Below, piece by piece: positions 8,750 through 18,681 of a stretch of 64,000 nucleotides of DNA (positions are counted from its first letter, which is position 1; every line of letters starts with the position of its first letter). The translations under genes and the position numbers were made by a program. Source of the DNA: DASQYE01 sp035940775 (lineage in GTDB: Bacteria; Acidobacteriota; Blastocatellia; Pyrinomonadales; Pyrinomonadaceae); the NCBI GenBank assembly GCA_035940775.1, contig DASZEN010000059.1, forward strand, positions 130,329 through 194,328, in the 5' to 3' direction. The notes under the pieces are model-generated. The model was not told the origin of the DNA. It made no database searches and saw nothing but the letters and a program-made list of their open reading frames with translations.

Positions 8750-9478
8750 TTACTTGCGCGGCTCGATCTTTTCGTTGAGCCACCTGGTCGCGTCATCCAG
8801 GGGCGCGACCCGAAACTCGTCGCCTTTCCAGACGCGTATGATCGCGACGATGAAGAAGATGAGCGCCGCGAGCGTGAACAGCGCGGACGCGATTCCGAGC
8901 AGCGCCGAAGCCACCCCGCCCAGCGTGTTGCTGACCAGATTGCCCGCGAAGCGAAAGAGAAAACCTATCACCAGCACGACCAGATGCAGCGATAACCCCT
9001 GGGCCGCATGAAAGCGCGTGCGGGCTTCGTTGCGCGGAACCAGGAATAGCTCGACCGCCGCCAGAATCGCGCCTATGTAAAAGGGGATGTAAGGCAGAAT
9101 CGTCGTCACGTTCTCCGGCAGGTTTATCCCGGGCACGACGCGCGATGAGGGCGGCTGCGCTACGGCGGCTGCGGCGGCAGCATTAGGAGTTCGCTGCGGC
9201 GCGCCGTAAGCGGCGGGCGGGTGCGCGGTCGGCGGTACGAAGACGGAGGGGTAAGAGGTAGCGGGCGGCGGAGTAGCATAACGACGCGTCGGAGCCTCGG
9301 ACTGCTCGTCCAGACGCGCCCGTTCGTTCGGCGTGCGCGCTACGTCGCGCGTCGCGCCGCCTATATCTTCCGTCGAAGCATCGCCTCCTGCGCCGCGCCG
9401 TGCGCCCCAGACATCATCCGTGCGCCGCGCGTAGTCCGGATCGAGCGGGTTGGTGTCGTATTTGCTCTTATCAGCCAT
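8750..9478 (-). CDS. DUF4870-type membrane protein
   Basis: This is a 242-residue inner-membrane protein. The first 110 residues are a Pro/Ala/Arg-rich, probably disordered cytoplasmic tail (TPPPATSYPS, APQRTPNAAAAA). Residues about 125-225 hold three hydrophobic segments: ILPYIPFYIGAILAAVELFL, LSLHLVVLVIGFLFRFAG, and a long LLGIASALFTLAALIFFIVAI. RFHAAQGL between the first two is characteristic of DUF4870/Tic20-like small membrane proteins. The domain has no firmly assigned function. I chose the ATG at 9478; a GTG directly before it at 9481 is an equal possibility. It lies 28 bases downstream of the JAMM peptidase gene on the same strand, so the two are probably co-transcribed. Confidence 0.85.
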   Translation of the reverse strand: MADKSKYDTNPLDPDYARRTDDVWGARRGAGGDASTEDIGGATRDVARTPNERARLDEQSEAPTRRYATPPPATSYPSVFVPPTAHPPAAYGAPQRTPNAAAAAAVAQPPSSRVVPGINLPENVTTILPYIPFYIGAILAAVELFLVPRNEARTRFHAAQGLSLHLVVLVIGFLFRFAGNLVSNTLGGVASALLGIASALFTLAALIFFIVAIIRVWKGDEFRVAPLDDATRWLNEKIEPRK

Positions 9479-9506
9479 CACAAATTCTTTCTACGACGGG
9501 GGCGCG

Positions 9507-9950
9507 TCATTGGTTCGCCGATTCTGAGGAAGGGTCTGCAATACGGTACTCGACTCTCTCCCAGTTTCCCCCGCGTTCCGACAGCCTGAAGGCGCGAAGC
9601 TGCGCCGCTTCCGTACCCGTAAGGCCAATAATAAAGTAAATCGCCGCCGGATAATAGGCGAGCCGGACATCGCGTTCGGACGGCACGGGGTCTGTCGCGC
9701 GCGGGTGCGAGTGATAGATCGCCAGAAGCTGTTCTCCACGGGAGCGCATACTCCTCTGCGCGGCAAACAGCTCCTCGGGCGCGGCCTCGTAAGCGACGCG
9801 CGGATCGGCGGCCACATTGCGCAGGCGATAGACGGTTGCGGCACGCCCGGTCGCGCCTTCGCCGCCGATCAGCCCGCAACACTCCGACGGCGCAGCCGCG
9901 CGCGCGTGCGCGTACATCTCTTCAACGTGTGCGCGCAACAGCGTAATCAT
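9507..9950 (-). CDS. M67 family (JAMM/MPN) metallopeptidase
   Basis: This 147-residue protein is a single MPN domain. The JAMM zinc motif is complete: E23 in SECCGL, H80 and H82 in YHSHP, and S91/D94 in SERD, spaced as H-x-H-x8-S-x2-D. Bacterial stand-alone JAMM proteins process C-terminal tails of ubiquitin-fold sulfur carriers, or act in sulfur transfer to cysteine or thiamine precursors; no sulfur-carrier gene is visible here, so the substrate is unknown. The start ATG at 9950 has no recognisable Shine-Dalgarno sequence and directly adjoins an inverted-repeat element. Translation may therefore depend on a leaderless or structured 5' end. It precedes the DUF4870 gene by 28 bases. Confidence 0.93.
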   Translation of the reverse strand: MITLLRAHVEEMYAHARAAAPSECCGLIGGEGATGRAATVYRLRNVAADPRVAYEAAPEELFAAQRSMRSRGEQLLAIYHSHPRATDPVPSERDVRLAYYPAAIYFIIGLTGTEAAQLRAFRLSERGGNWERVEYRIADPSSESANQ

Positions 9951-9954
9951 ACCA

Positions 9955-10088
9955 ACGAAGGGCCGAGGGCCGAACGAAGGGCGCAGGGACGAGGGCCGAG
10001 GGATAAAAAGAATGCTTCGACACCTTGAATGCTTTTTTTATTCATCGCTGCCGCCCTCCGCCTTCATCCCTTCGTTCCGTCCTCCGCC

Positions 10089-10090
<2 letters not shown>
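9955..10090. repeat. Second purine-rich inverted-repeat element
   Basis: The left half (9955-10014) is built of gaaggg/ccgaggg units ending in aaaaagaatgc. The right half (10027-10090) is its imperfect reverse complement (gaatgctttttttattcatcgctgccgccctccg...). The right end touches the stop codon of the acyl-CoA dehydrogenase gene and the left end adjoins the M67 start. It shares the ggaggg-cg-cagcgatga core with the element at 867-966. On the minus strand the A/T-rich centre could give a terminator-like stem followed by a T run. Confidence 0.75.
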
Positions 10091-11273
<1,183 letters not shown>

Positions 11274-11311
11274 GTCTTTGGAATCTCCTTATCGGCTTTG
11301 GCATCGGGCCA

Positions 11312-12721
11312 TTATGGCTTTGGCGTCTCGTTCTTTATAACCTTGCCGCCCTTCATCACAAAGCGCACGTGCTCAAGCTCGGTTATATCTTTCAGGGGGT
11401 CGCCCGCGACCGCGATCAGGTCGGCGAACTTACCGTCCTCGATAGAACCGAACAGGGCGCGATCTCCGGCGAGCAGGTCGGCGGCGTTGACGGTGGCGGC
11501 GCGTATGATCTCCAGGGGGGTCATTCCGGCCTCGGCGTAGGCCCTGTATATCAGCAGGCTCGTCTGGCCGCGCGTCATGCCCGGAATCGCATAGTAGGAG
11601 TCGGAGCCCGCCGCGATGGGCACACCCGCCTTGATGGCGCGCGCGAGACGAGCGCGACTGCCGTTCGTGAATTTTTTGATCTGCTCAAGGGCCTGTTGCT
11701 GCTGTTCGGGCGAGAGGTTGGGCGGCAGGTAAACGTCTGGCGGAAAGTCCGTCGGAACGAGGTAAATCTTTTTCGCGGCCATCATCCTGAGCACATCGTC
11801 GGGCACCGTGTAGGCATGCTCTATGGAATCGACCCCGGCTTCGGCGGCGATGCGCGTCGCCTGATCCCCGATGGCGTGCGCGGCCACCTTTCGCCCGACG
11901 CGATGCGCCTCTTCGACGATCACCTTCAACTCTTCAGTCGAGATGACGCGCGGCCCCGTGTTGACGATCACTTTTATACAATCGGCCCCGTCATAAAAAG
12001 CCTGCCGGACGGCGCGCCGTGCCTCCTCAACGCCGCTGACGGTGACGTATTCCTGTTCGATGATCTTCTGCGCCTCGGCCGACATATTACCGAACTGGCC
12101 GCCTGCCGCCGAGATGGCGCGCGTCGAAGCCAGCATCCGTGGGCCAACGATCCAGCCCGACCTGATCGCATCGCGCAGCGCGACATCTCCGTTCAAACCG
12201 GAATTGCCCAGGTCGCGTACCACAGTGATTCCGGCTTCCAGATCCTCAAGCCCGAGCCGAGCGCCGAGAAGAGCGCGCGTGGCCGTGCTCATCTGCGCCA
12301 CGGTCAGAAGCATGTTGGGCTCGTCGCCGCCGATCTCCTTAGAGTAGTTCTGTAGCAGGTGCGTGTGGCTGTCGATCAGCCCCGGCAAGACCATCGCGCC
12401 GCCGAGGTCGATCACCTGCATATCGGCCGGAATTGAGAGTCGCGGGCCGACCGAGGCGACGCGTCCGTTCTCAATCAGGATCACGGCATCATTGATGACA
12501 GCGCCGCGCTTAACATCGAGCAGGCGAGCGGCGCGAACGGCGAGCCGCGTCGGCCCCTGGGCGCTGCTGCCGCCGCTACTACTACTGCTGCTGCTGCTGG
12601 CCGCCGGTTGCGGCGCGACGATAAACGCGCAGAAGATGATGAGCACGGCTAAAAACAGAAAGAGCGTTCTCGCGACCGAAAGTTTGCGTCTCACCTTTAC
12701 AAGCATCGCCCTCATCCTCAT
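11312..12721 (-). CDS. Exported amidohydrolase (imidazolonepropionase-like metal-dependent hydrolase)
   Basis: The product is 469 residues. An N-terminal hydrophobic segment (VARTLFLFLAVLIIFCAFIVA, about residues 15-35) is a signal peptide or anchor. It is followed by a serine run encoded by CTG/CTA repeats (12562-12600). The amidohydrolase domain begins RAARLLDVKRGAVI; GLIDSHTHL is the HxH metal motif, VAAHAIGDQAT carries the next His, SIEHAY the following one, and AGSDSYY the catalytic Asp. This is the pattern of prolidase/imidazolonepropionase-like amidohydrolases common in Acidobacteriota; substrates are often dipeptides or N-acyl amino acids, and the actual one is unknown. It lies 22 bases after aspS and 38 bases before the acyl-CoA dehydrogenase. 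Confidence 0.9.
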   Translation of the reverse strand: MRMRAMLVKVRRKLSVARTLFLFLAVLIIFCAFIVAPQPAASSSSSSSSGGSSAQGPTRLAVRAARLLDVKRGAVINDAVILIENGRVASVGPRLSIPADMQVIDLGGAMVLPGLIDSHTHLLQNYSKEIGGDEPNMLLTVAQMSTATRALLGARLGLEDLEAGITVVRDLGNSGLNGDVALRDAIRSGWIVGPRMLASTRAISAAGGQFGNMSAEAQKIIEQEYVTVSGVEEARRAVRQAFYDGADCIKVIVNTGPRVISTEELKVIVEEAHRVGRKVAAHAIGDQATRIAAEAGVDSIEHAYTVPDDVLRMMAAKKIYLVPTDFPPDVYLPPNLSPEQQQQALEQIKKFTNGSRARLARAIKAGVPIAAGSDSYYAIPGMTRGQTSLLIYRAYAEAGMTPLEIIRAATVNAADLLAGDRALFGSIEDGKFADLIAVAGDPLKDITELEHVRFVMKGGKVIKNETPKP

Positions 12722-12743
12722 TTTTGATACCGCCCGTCGAGCA

Positions 12744-14555
12744 TTAATCTTTCACGATTTTGAGCTTCAACTCGTCCAACTGCGCCGGATCGACTTCGCC
12801 GGGCGCTTCGATCATCAGGTCTGCCGCCGAGGCGGTTTTGGGAAAGGCCATCACGTCGCGGATATTCTCTATTCCGGTCAGGGCCATCAGCAGTCGTTCT
12901 ATGCCGGATGCGATTCCGCCGTGCGGCGGCGTCCCGTATTCGAGCGCGTCAAGGAAAAATCCGAAGCGCGCGCGCGCCATCTCCGGCGTCATCCCGAGAG
13001 CCTTGAAGATCAAGTCCTGCACGTCGCGGCGGTGTATACGAATCGAGCCGCCTGCGGCCTCCACTCCGTTTACGACCGTGTCGTAAGCCTTGGCGCGAAG
13101 GCTTCCGAGCAGATGCGTCTCGCCCTCTTCGACGGCGCGCCTCAAGAGCGGTAAGTCCTCGTCGAGCGGCGAGGTGAACGGATGATGCATGGCGTAGTAG
13201 CGCCCGTCGTCTTCGTGAAACTCGAACATCGGAAATTCCGTCACCCAGAGCGGCGTGTAAACATTCGCCGGGATCAGCTTCTCGCGCCGCGCCACCTCGT
13301 TACGCAGCGCGCCGAGGCTCGCCGCGACCGTCTTCGGCTTACCGGCGACGATCAACACGGCATCGCCTTTGCGCGCCCCGGCCCGCTCGGCCACCCGCGC
13401 GACCGCTTCATCCCCGAGAGCCTTCAGGAGCGACGAGGTCACCTCCTGATCGCCAACCTTTATCCAGGCGAGCGCTCCCGCGCCGTATCGCTTCACAAAC
13501 TCCTGCAACTCGTCCAGAACCTTGCGACTGAATAACGCGCCGCCGCTCGCAACGATCCCCTTTATTTCTCCGCCCGCCGCAAGCGTGGCCGCGAAGGGCG
13601 CGAAATCAGTACCGGCGAGCGCTGGCGTCAGGTCGCGCAGTTCCATCCCGAAGCGCAGGTCTGGCTTGTCGGAGCCGTAACGGCCGACGGCTTCGGCGTA
13701 AGAGAGGCGCGGAAACGGCACGGGCAGCTCGACGCCGATGAGACGGAAGACGCGCGCGAAGAGTCCCTCGACCAACGCGTAGACGAGTTCCGTGGTCGCG
13801 AAGCTCATTTCGACATCGAGCTGCGTAAATTCCGGCTGGCGGTCGGCTCTTAAGTCTTCATCACGGAAGCAGCGCGCGATCTGGTAATAGCGGTCGAGCC
13901 CGGCGATCATGCACAGTTGCTTGAAAAGCTGGGGCGATTGCGGGAGCGCGTAGAACTTTCCGGGCTGTATGCGCGAGGGCACTATGTAATCGCGCGCGCC
14001 TTCGGGCGTAGACTTAATCAGTATCGGCGTCTCGATCTCGGTGAAAGACTGCTCGTCCATGTAGCGGCGGATTTCGGCAACGACGCGGTGGCGCAGGCGC
14101 AGATTAGCCTGAAGCTGCGGGCGGCGCAGGTCTAGATAGCGATACTTTAAGCGAAGGTCTTCGCTGGCGAGCGCGTCCGATCCGGCCGTCTCAAGCTGGA
14201 AGGGGAGCGTGCGCGCGTCGTTCAGAATCAGCACCTCTCGCGCTCTGACCTCGACATCGCCGGTCGCGATCTTCGGATTGCGCTGGCCCTCCTCGCGCAA
14301 GACCACATCGCCCGTGACGGCGATGACGTATTCGCCCCGCGTCGTCTTGGCGCGCGCGTGCGCTGCCTGCGCGTTCTCTTCATTGACGACGACCTGCGTC
14401 AGCCCGTCGCGGTCGCGCAGGTCTATAAATGTGAGCGGGCCAAAGTCGCGGCGGCGCGCGACCCATCCCATCAGCGTCACGGTCTGTCCGACATCTGCTG
14501 CGCGCAGCGCCCCGCAGGAGTGCGTGCGCTCGCGGTTTCCTAAATCGTCAAGCAT
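12744..14555 (-). CDS. aspS: Aspartate--tRNA ligase
   Basis: A class II aminoacyl-tRNA synthetase that charges tRNA(Asp), and possibly tRNA(Asn) in organisms lacking AsnRS. I chose the ATG at 14555 (MLDDLGNRERTHSCG), giving 603 residues, the bacterial norm; the longer frame upstream reads through the end of the preceding gene. The OB-fold anticodon-binding domain (VTLMGWVARRRDFGPLTFID) is followed by motif 1 (TEIETPILIKSTPEGARDYI), motif 2 (QIARCFRDEDLRADRQPEFT) and motif 3 (GIASGIERLLMAL). The bacterial GAD insertion lies between motifs 2 and 3. The start lies 7 bases beyond the stop of the DinB-like gene, which itself follows hisS, so the two synthetases share one operon. Confidence 0.97.
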   Translation of the reverse strand: MLDDLGNRERTHSCGALRAADVGQTVTLMGWVARRRDFGPLTFIDLRDRDGLTQVVVNEENAQAAHARAKTTRGEYVIAVTGDVVLREEGQRNPKIATGDVEVRAREVLILNDARTLPFQLETAGSDALASEDLRLKYRYLDLRRPQLQANLRLRHRVVAEIRRYMDEQSFTEIETPILIKSTPEGARDYIVPSRIQPGKFYALPQSPQLFKQLCMIAGLDRYYQIARCFRDEDLRADRQPEFTQLDVEMSFATTELVYALVEGLFARVFRLIGVELPVPFPRLSYAEAVGRYGSDKPDLRFGMELRDLTPALAGTDFAPFAATLAAGGEIKGIVASGGALFSRKVLDELQEFVKRYGAGALAWIKVGDQEVTSSLLKALGDEAVARVAERAGARKGDAVLIVAGKPKTVAASLGALRNEVARREKLIPANVYTPLWVTEFPMFEFHEDDGRYYAMHHPFTSPLDEDLPLLRRAVEEGETHLLGSLRAKAYDTVVNGVEAAGGSIRIHRRDVQDLIFKALGMTPEMARARFGFFLDALEYGTPPHGGIASGIERLLMALTGIENIRDVMAFPKTASAADLMIEAPGEVDPAQLDELKLKIVKD

Positions 14556-14562
14556 GTTTTCA

Positions 14563-15183
14563 CTACTGTCTCTCGGTTTCAGATTTAACGAAATCCTGTG
14601 GCTCTTCAAAGCGGCTGCGCCGTTTGCTGTCATCCGCTGGCGCTTCGGCCGTCCGGGCCAGGTAGGCGTTGAACTCGGCGCTGCGATTGCGCGGGATGCT
14701 TAAGCTCTGCCACTCGCTCGCGCGCAGATGTTTGGCTAGAAAGACGATCTGGCCGACGTGATAGGCGTAATGCGTCAGTTGCCGGTTGATGGCTTCGACG
14801 ACCGTGTGCGTTTTGCCGCGAATTTCCACCTGCCGCGCGAGGTCTTCGGGCCGCAACTCCTCTATGGCCTGAAAGACCTGGGCCCAGCCGCGCTCCCAGT
14901 ATGAAACAAGCTCGTCGCGCGTCGCCTCGGGCGCGAGCACAAACTCCATATCGCGATTGCGGTCGGGCTTCTCGCCGTCTGTGGTCAGAAAATCCGTCCA
15001 GCGCGAGGTCATGTTGCCCGCCATGTGCTTGATGATAATGCCGATGCTGTTTGATTCCTCGTCGGGCGTCGAGAAAAACTCAGCTTCATCGACCTGAGCG
15101 AAGGCCCTTTCGGCCAATCGCTTGTAGTCGCGAAAATTCGCCAGCGCATCGTCCAGGTAGTTTTGCCCGACCGAATCATCCAT
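14563..15183 (-). CDS. DinB/YfiT-like putative metalloenzyme (DUF1572 type)
   Basis: This 206-residue cytosolic protein is predicted to be a four-helix bundle. IKHMAGNMTSRWTDF (about residues 50-65) carries the first conserved His, and LTHYAYHVGQIVFLAKH (about 148-165) carries the HxxxH pair; together these make the three-His metal site of DinB/YfiT proteins. Relatives include thiol-transferases using bacillithiol or mycothiol and proteins of unknown activity, so no substrate is assigned. The gene is wedged between hisS and aspS. Its ribosome-binding site (ggagg) is part of the last codons of hisS (stop at 15190), which suggests translational coupling. Confidence 0.88.
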   Translation of the reverse strand: MDDSVGQNYLDDALANFRDYKRLAERAFAQVDEAEFFSTPDEESNSIGIIIKHMAGNMTSRWTDFLTTDGEKPDRNRDMEFVLAPEATRDELVSYWERGWAQVFQAIEELRPEDLARQVEIRGKTHTVVEAINRQLTHYAYHVGQIVFLAKHLRASEWQSLSIPRNRSAEFNAYLARTAEAPADDSKRRSRFEEPQDFVKSETERQ

Positions 15184-15189
15184 GAAAGG

Positions 15190-16590
15190 TTAACCTCCGC
15201 TCATTTTTTCGCGCACGGTCTCGGCCACGCGCGCGCGCGGTAAGCGTATCTGCTCGCCCGTGCGCATGTCCTTGAGCGACACGTCTCCGTGCTCGCGCTC
15301 CTCTTCGCCGTGGACGACGACGAAGCCGATCCCGCGCGCCGAAGCATACTTGAACTGCTTTCCAAGTTTGTCCGCCTCCGGATAGAGGTCGACGCGCAGG
15401 CCGAGGTCGCGCAATTCCGTGGCGAGCCTGAGCGAGTCCTCAATCGACGCCTCGTCCCAGATCGTGACCATAACTTCCGCAGGGGCTTCGACCAGATTTT
15501 TCGGGAACATATCGCGCTCCGTCATGACGACGATGATGCGCTCAAGCCCGAGCGAGAATCCGCAGGCCGGAACCGCCTGGCCGAGAAACATTCCGACCAG
15601 CTCATCATAGCGCCCGCCGCCGCCGAGGCTGCCCGCCAGATCGGGCACGTTAATCTCCATGATCGCGCCCGTATAGTAAGAGAGGCCGCGCGCAAGGCTC
15701 GGGTCGATCCTGATTCGCGAGCCCACGCCCCCGGCCTCCGCGAAGCTGATGATCGAGCGCAGCTCGTCAATGCCGCGTGCGCCCGCCTCGTGATCGCCGA
15801 CGAACTCCAGCATGCGCCCGAGCACCGCCGCATTGAGAGCCCCGGCGGTCGTCGCGGCGATCTCATCCGGAATGATTTCGGCGGCGTGCTCAAGCGCCGC
15901 GACCGCTTCAAAAAAGCCGAGCAGCCTTTGACCCGCATCCTCTGTAATGCCGCGCTCGGCGAACTCTGCGGCGACACGCTCGCGCCCGATCTTGTCCAGC
16001 TTGTCCAAAGCGACGAGCGCATCCACCTGCTTCTCAAAGGCTACGCCCGCCGCGTCGAGAATGCCCGTGAGCGCCCGTCGATGATTGAGGCGGACGGTAT
16101 AATTGCTGAACCCGAGTGCGGAGAGCGCCGCGCCCGCCGCCGCGCATAATTCGGCTTCGACGACCACAGAGCGCGAGCCGAGCACATCCACGTCGCACTG
16201 GTAAAACTCTCTGAATCTTCCGCGAGCCGGGCGGTCGGCGCGCCACACGGGCTGTATCTGGTAACGCTTGAAAAACTTCGGAAGCTTATTCCTGTATTCG
16301 GCGACGACGCGCGCCAGCGGAACCGTCAGATCGTAGCGCAGCGCCAAGTCTGCTTCGCCCGTCTTCTCGTGCTCGCCGCGCTTGAGGATTTTGAAGATGA
16401 GCTGGTTGCCCTCTTCGCCGTACTTACCCATGAGCGTCTCTATGTTCTCGACCGCCGGAGTCTCCAACGGCTCGAACCCGTAGCGCTCGTAGACTTCACG
16501 AATGACACCGATGACGTATTCACGCCGCCTGACATCGGCGGGCAGGAAATCGCGCATCCCGCGCGCCGGTTGTGTCTTGCCTGTGCCCAT
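15190..16590 (-). CDS. hisS: Histidine--tRNA ligase
   Basis: This class II synthetase charges tRNA(His). The start is the ATG at 16590, giving 466 residues; a longer open frame upstream overlaps the preceding gene out of frame and is not coding. Motif 1 is near residues 30-50 (YGFEPLETPAVENIETLMGK). Motif 2 reads YQIQPVWRADRPARGRFREF. The HisRS-specific motif ARGLSYYTGAIMEI and the motif 3 segment FSLGLERIIVV are present, followed by an anticodon-binding domain ending VAETVREKMSGG. The ATG overlaps the TGA of the upstream PagL-like gene in a TGATG arrangement, which implies coupled translation. The DinB-like gene follows within a few bases, then aspS. Confidence 0.97.
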   Translation of the reverse strand: MGTGKTQPARGMRDFLPADVRRREYVIGVIREVYERYGFEPLETPAVENIETLMGKYGEEGNQLIFKILKRGEHEKTGEADLALRYDLTVPLARVVAEYRNKLPKFFKRYQIQPVWRADRPARGRFREFYQCDVDVLGSRSVVVEAELCAAAGAALSALGFSNYTVRLNHRRALTGILDAAGVAFEKQVDALVALDKLDKIGRERVAAEFAERGITEDAGQRLLGFFEAVAALEHAAEIIPDEIAATTAGALNAAVLGRMLEFVGDHEAGARGIDELRSIISFAEAGGVGSRIRIDPSLARGLSYYTGAIMEINVPDLAGSLGGGGRYDELVGMFLGQAVPACGFSLGLERIIVVMTERDMFPKNLVEAPAEVMVTIWDEASIEDSLRLATELRDLGLRVDLYPEADKLGKQFKYASARGIGFVVVHGEEEREHGDVSLKDMRTGEQIRLPRARVAETVREKMSGG

Positions 16591-17342
16591 CACTTGAAGA
16601 TAGAGAAGCCGACCGCCAGCAGGAACTGGTTGAGGCCGCGATTCGCGCCCATGCGATCGCCGTTCGAGATGTGGTGAAACCTGAACCCGAGGCTGAGCGC
16701 GCGCCGCTCCGAAGTGAAGATGCGAAGGCCCGCTCCCGTTTCGCCCACGTAGGCGAACTTTCCCGCATCGGGCAGCGGGACTGACTTCGTGAAGATCAGA
16801 AAGCCTCCGTTGATGTGTATGAAGGGATGGACGCGCGAGCCGTTGGCGAAATCCAGTTGCAAGCCGAGCGGCGTGAGCCCCGCGCCGTAAGTCGATTCGC
16901 GTCTGAAGGTCGTCACGGAGCCCGTTGGCGTGACGACGGTCGTCGTCTCGACGATATTGCCGGAAGCGACGGCGAGCGGAACGGCATCGAGCGTGTATTG
17001 CAGCGCCATGCGACGATTGGCCGCGAGCGTTCGCCCGTAGCGGAAAGCTGCGACCGCAAACTTGCGATCCCTTGCCTCTTCCTCTCGCAGCCCGCCGAAG
17101 ATAGTCGTCGCCTTGAACCCTATGCCGAACCACCCGCCGAACTCGTTATCACCGCGCTTGAGCCTGTAGGGCTCTTCGCCCTGGCTTGCGGACGCGACAG
17201 TAGCGGTCGTCGAATCGCTCCTCGAAGCGGAGCCGTCCGTCACAGCATGACCGCTCGCCGCTTGCGCGTAAACCTGCGGCGCGCCACAGGCTGCAGCGAC
17301 CAGGAACATAAAAGCGAGGATAATTCTGAGGGAATAGGACAT
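16590..17342 (-). CDS. Outer-membrane acyloxyacyl hydrolase / lipid A deacylase, PagL-like
   Basis: This 250-residue protein is predicted to be an outer-membrane beta-barrel that removes acyl chains from lipid A. The ATG at 17342, with aaggag upstream, was preferred to a TTG at 17363. A signal peptide (IILAFMFLVAAACGAPQVYA) is followed by a low-complexity stretch and then alternating amphipathic strands with frequent aromatic residues. The C-terminal FRFHHISNGDR holds the His-x-Ser pair that forms the catalytic site in PagL. GANRGLNQFLLAVGFSIFK ends in a terminal Phe-containing strand suited to Bam-dependent insertion. It follows the gamma-carbonic anhydrase gene and overlaps the start of hisS, an unusual companion for a tRNA synthetase. 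Confidence 0.85.
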   Translation of the reverse strand: MSYSLRIILAFMFLVAAACGAPQVYAQAASGHAVTDGSASRSDSTTATVASASQGEEPYRLKRGDNEFGGWFGIGFKATTIFGGLREEEARDRKFAVAAFRYGRTLAANRRMALQYTLDAVPLAVASGNIVETTTVVTPTGSVTTFRRESTYGAGLTPLGLQLDFANGSRVHPFIHINGGFLIFTKSVPLPDAGKFAYVGETGAGLRIFTSERRALSLGFRFHHISNGDRMGANRGLNQFLLAVGFSIFK

Positions 17343-17359
17343 GCCTCGAAGCTTCTCCT

Positions 17360-17908
17360 TCAATCGTTAGTCTGCAAAAAACTGCTCCGCAACCCTTGTT
17401 GCTCCGCTTTGTAGATGCGCGTGTATTCGATGTAATTCCGCCAGAAGCGATCGAGCCCGGCAATCTCCTCGTCCGTCAAAGGGCGCTTGACGCGCGCGGG
17501 CGAGCCCATCACGAGCGAGCGCGGCGGGATTTGCGTGCCCGGCGAAAGCAAAGACCCGGCGGCGACGAGCGACTGCGCGCCGACACGCACGCCGTCCATG
17601 ACGATCGCGCCGATACCGATCAGGCTTCCCCTTTCGATGTGGCAGCCGTGCAGCGTCACGTTGTGGCCCACCGTCACCTCGTCTTCGAGAATGGTGGCGT
17701 GCGTGCCGTTGCTGACGTGTATCACCGTTCCGTCCTGTACGTTCGTCCTGTCTCCGATACGTATGTAAAAGACATCGCCGCGCACGACGGCATTGAACCA
17801 GACGGAAGAGTGTTCGCCGATATGAACGTCGCCGATGACCTGTGCGCTCTCTTCGATAAAGGCCGTCGAAGAAACTTGCGGGTGCGTGCCGCGAAATGGT
17901 CTTATCAT
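17360..17908 (-). CDS. Gamma-class carbonic anhydrase family protein
   Basis: The product is a 182-residue left-handed parallel beta-helix trimer-forming protein. The start chosen is the ATG at 17908 (MIRPFRGTHPQV), which fits the family; the frame is open far upstream without a family match. Hexapeptide repeats run through residues 20-150. The three zinc ligands of the family are present: H64 in TVIHVS, and H82 and H87 in GHNVTLHG, equivalent to His81, His117 and His122 of Methanosarcina Cam. Such proteins (YrdA/PaaY types) show carbonic anhydrase or thioesterase-linked activity, or none detected, so activity is likely but not certain. It is the promoter-proximal gene of the minus-strand run with the PagL-like gene, hisS and aspS. 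Confidence 0.92.
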   Translation of the reverse strand: MIRPFRGTHPQVSSTAFIEESAQVIGDVHIGEHSSVWFNAVVRGDVFYIRIGDRTNVQDGTVIHVSNGTHATILEDEVTVGHNVTLHGCHIERGSLIGIGAIVMDGVRVGAQSLVAAGSLLSPGTQIPPRSLVMGSPARVKRPLTDEEIAGLDRFWRNYIEYTRIYKAEQQGLRSSFLQTND

Positions 17909-18045
17909 AATGCTGTATGACGGACGAGAGAGACTACTTTTCTCGTTTGAGATGAAAGCGGAAACGGTAACATGAGGCGTCGCAGGAGGGCAAGGAAGGC
18001 GGCCTTTGTTGACAGCGCCGCGCCGTGCATGAGAGAGTGCGCCGC

Positions 18046-18681
18046 ATGGCGAATGGAGCGGAAAAACAGAACTCGCGGCGCGGCGTCGCGGAAAAAAGAG
18101 GTTCGTGGAGCGGCCGCGTCGGGCGCGGCGCAATCTACGCCGCGCTCGCCCTGACGGCCGCGTGCGGCGGCTCGCTCTACAAGGTCAGCACGCGGGTCGA
18201 GGCTCCGCTCCCGCCGACGGCGACCACGGCGCGCGCGGGTGCGCTGCGCGTGCGCGCCGTGCCGCTCCTGACCGACGAGGAGAGCCAGCAGTTGTTCGAG
18301 GCCAACCTGCTGCTCGGCGGTCTTCTGCCCGTCCGCGTCGAGGTCGAGAATGAAAGCGGCGCTGAGGTGGTGCTTGAGCGCGCCCGTTTTCGGCTGCGCG
18401 ACGGCGCGGGCAGAGAGTGGAAAGCGCGCTCTGCCAAACAGGCCGTCTCGCGTATCCTGGACGCCAACGGCGTGACCTTCTACAACCCGTCATCACGCAG
18501 AGAATTTCAGGAGCGGGTCAGCGCCCATGCGCTCGACGTGGCGAGGCCGCTCGCCCCGGCGGAGCGTCGGCAGGGTCTATTATTCTTCCAGACGCCGCAG
18601 AAAGAGGCCGTCGAGAGCCCGCGCGGGCTCGTCCTCAGCATTGAGAAACTCTTGCAGCCCGTCGAGCTTCGCCTTGATTAG
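18046..18681 (+). CDS. Hypothetical lipoprotein
   Basis: I do not recognise a family. The ATG at 18046 gives 211 residues; a GTG at 18025 is an alternative start. A basic n-region of about 27 residues leads to AIYAALALTAAC-GG, a lipobox with the lipidated Cys at about residue 40. The mature part (about 170 residues) has alternating hydrophobic and charged strands (PVRVEVENES, VVLERARFRL), suggesting an immunoglobulin-like beta sandwich. It diverges from the gamma-carbonic anhydrase operon and is followed by a promoter-bearing gap. Confidence 0.7.
   Translation: MANGAEKQNSRRGVAEKRGSWSGRVGRGAIYAALALTAACGGSLYKVSTRVEAPLPPTATTARAGALRVRAVPLLTDEESQQLFEANLLLGGLLPVRVEVENESGAEVVLERARFRLRDGAGREWKARSAKQAVSRILDANGVTFYNPSSRREFQERVSAHALDVARPLAPAERRQGLLFFQTPQKEAVESPRGLVLSIEKLLQPVELRLD

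Noticed and set aside
16591..17133. N-terminal extension of hisS
   Set aside because: It overlaps the PagL-like gene in another frame and shows no synthetase homology; HisRS begins at 16590.
17909..18133. N-terminal extension of the gamma-carbonic anhydrase
   Set aside because: Arg-rich, low-complexity sequence without family match; the standard start is at 17908.
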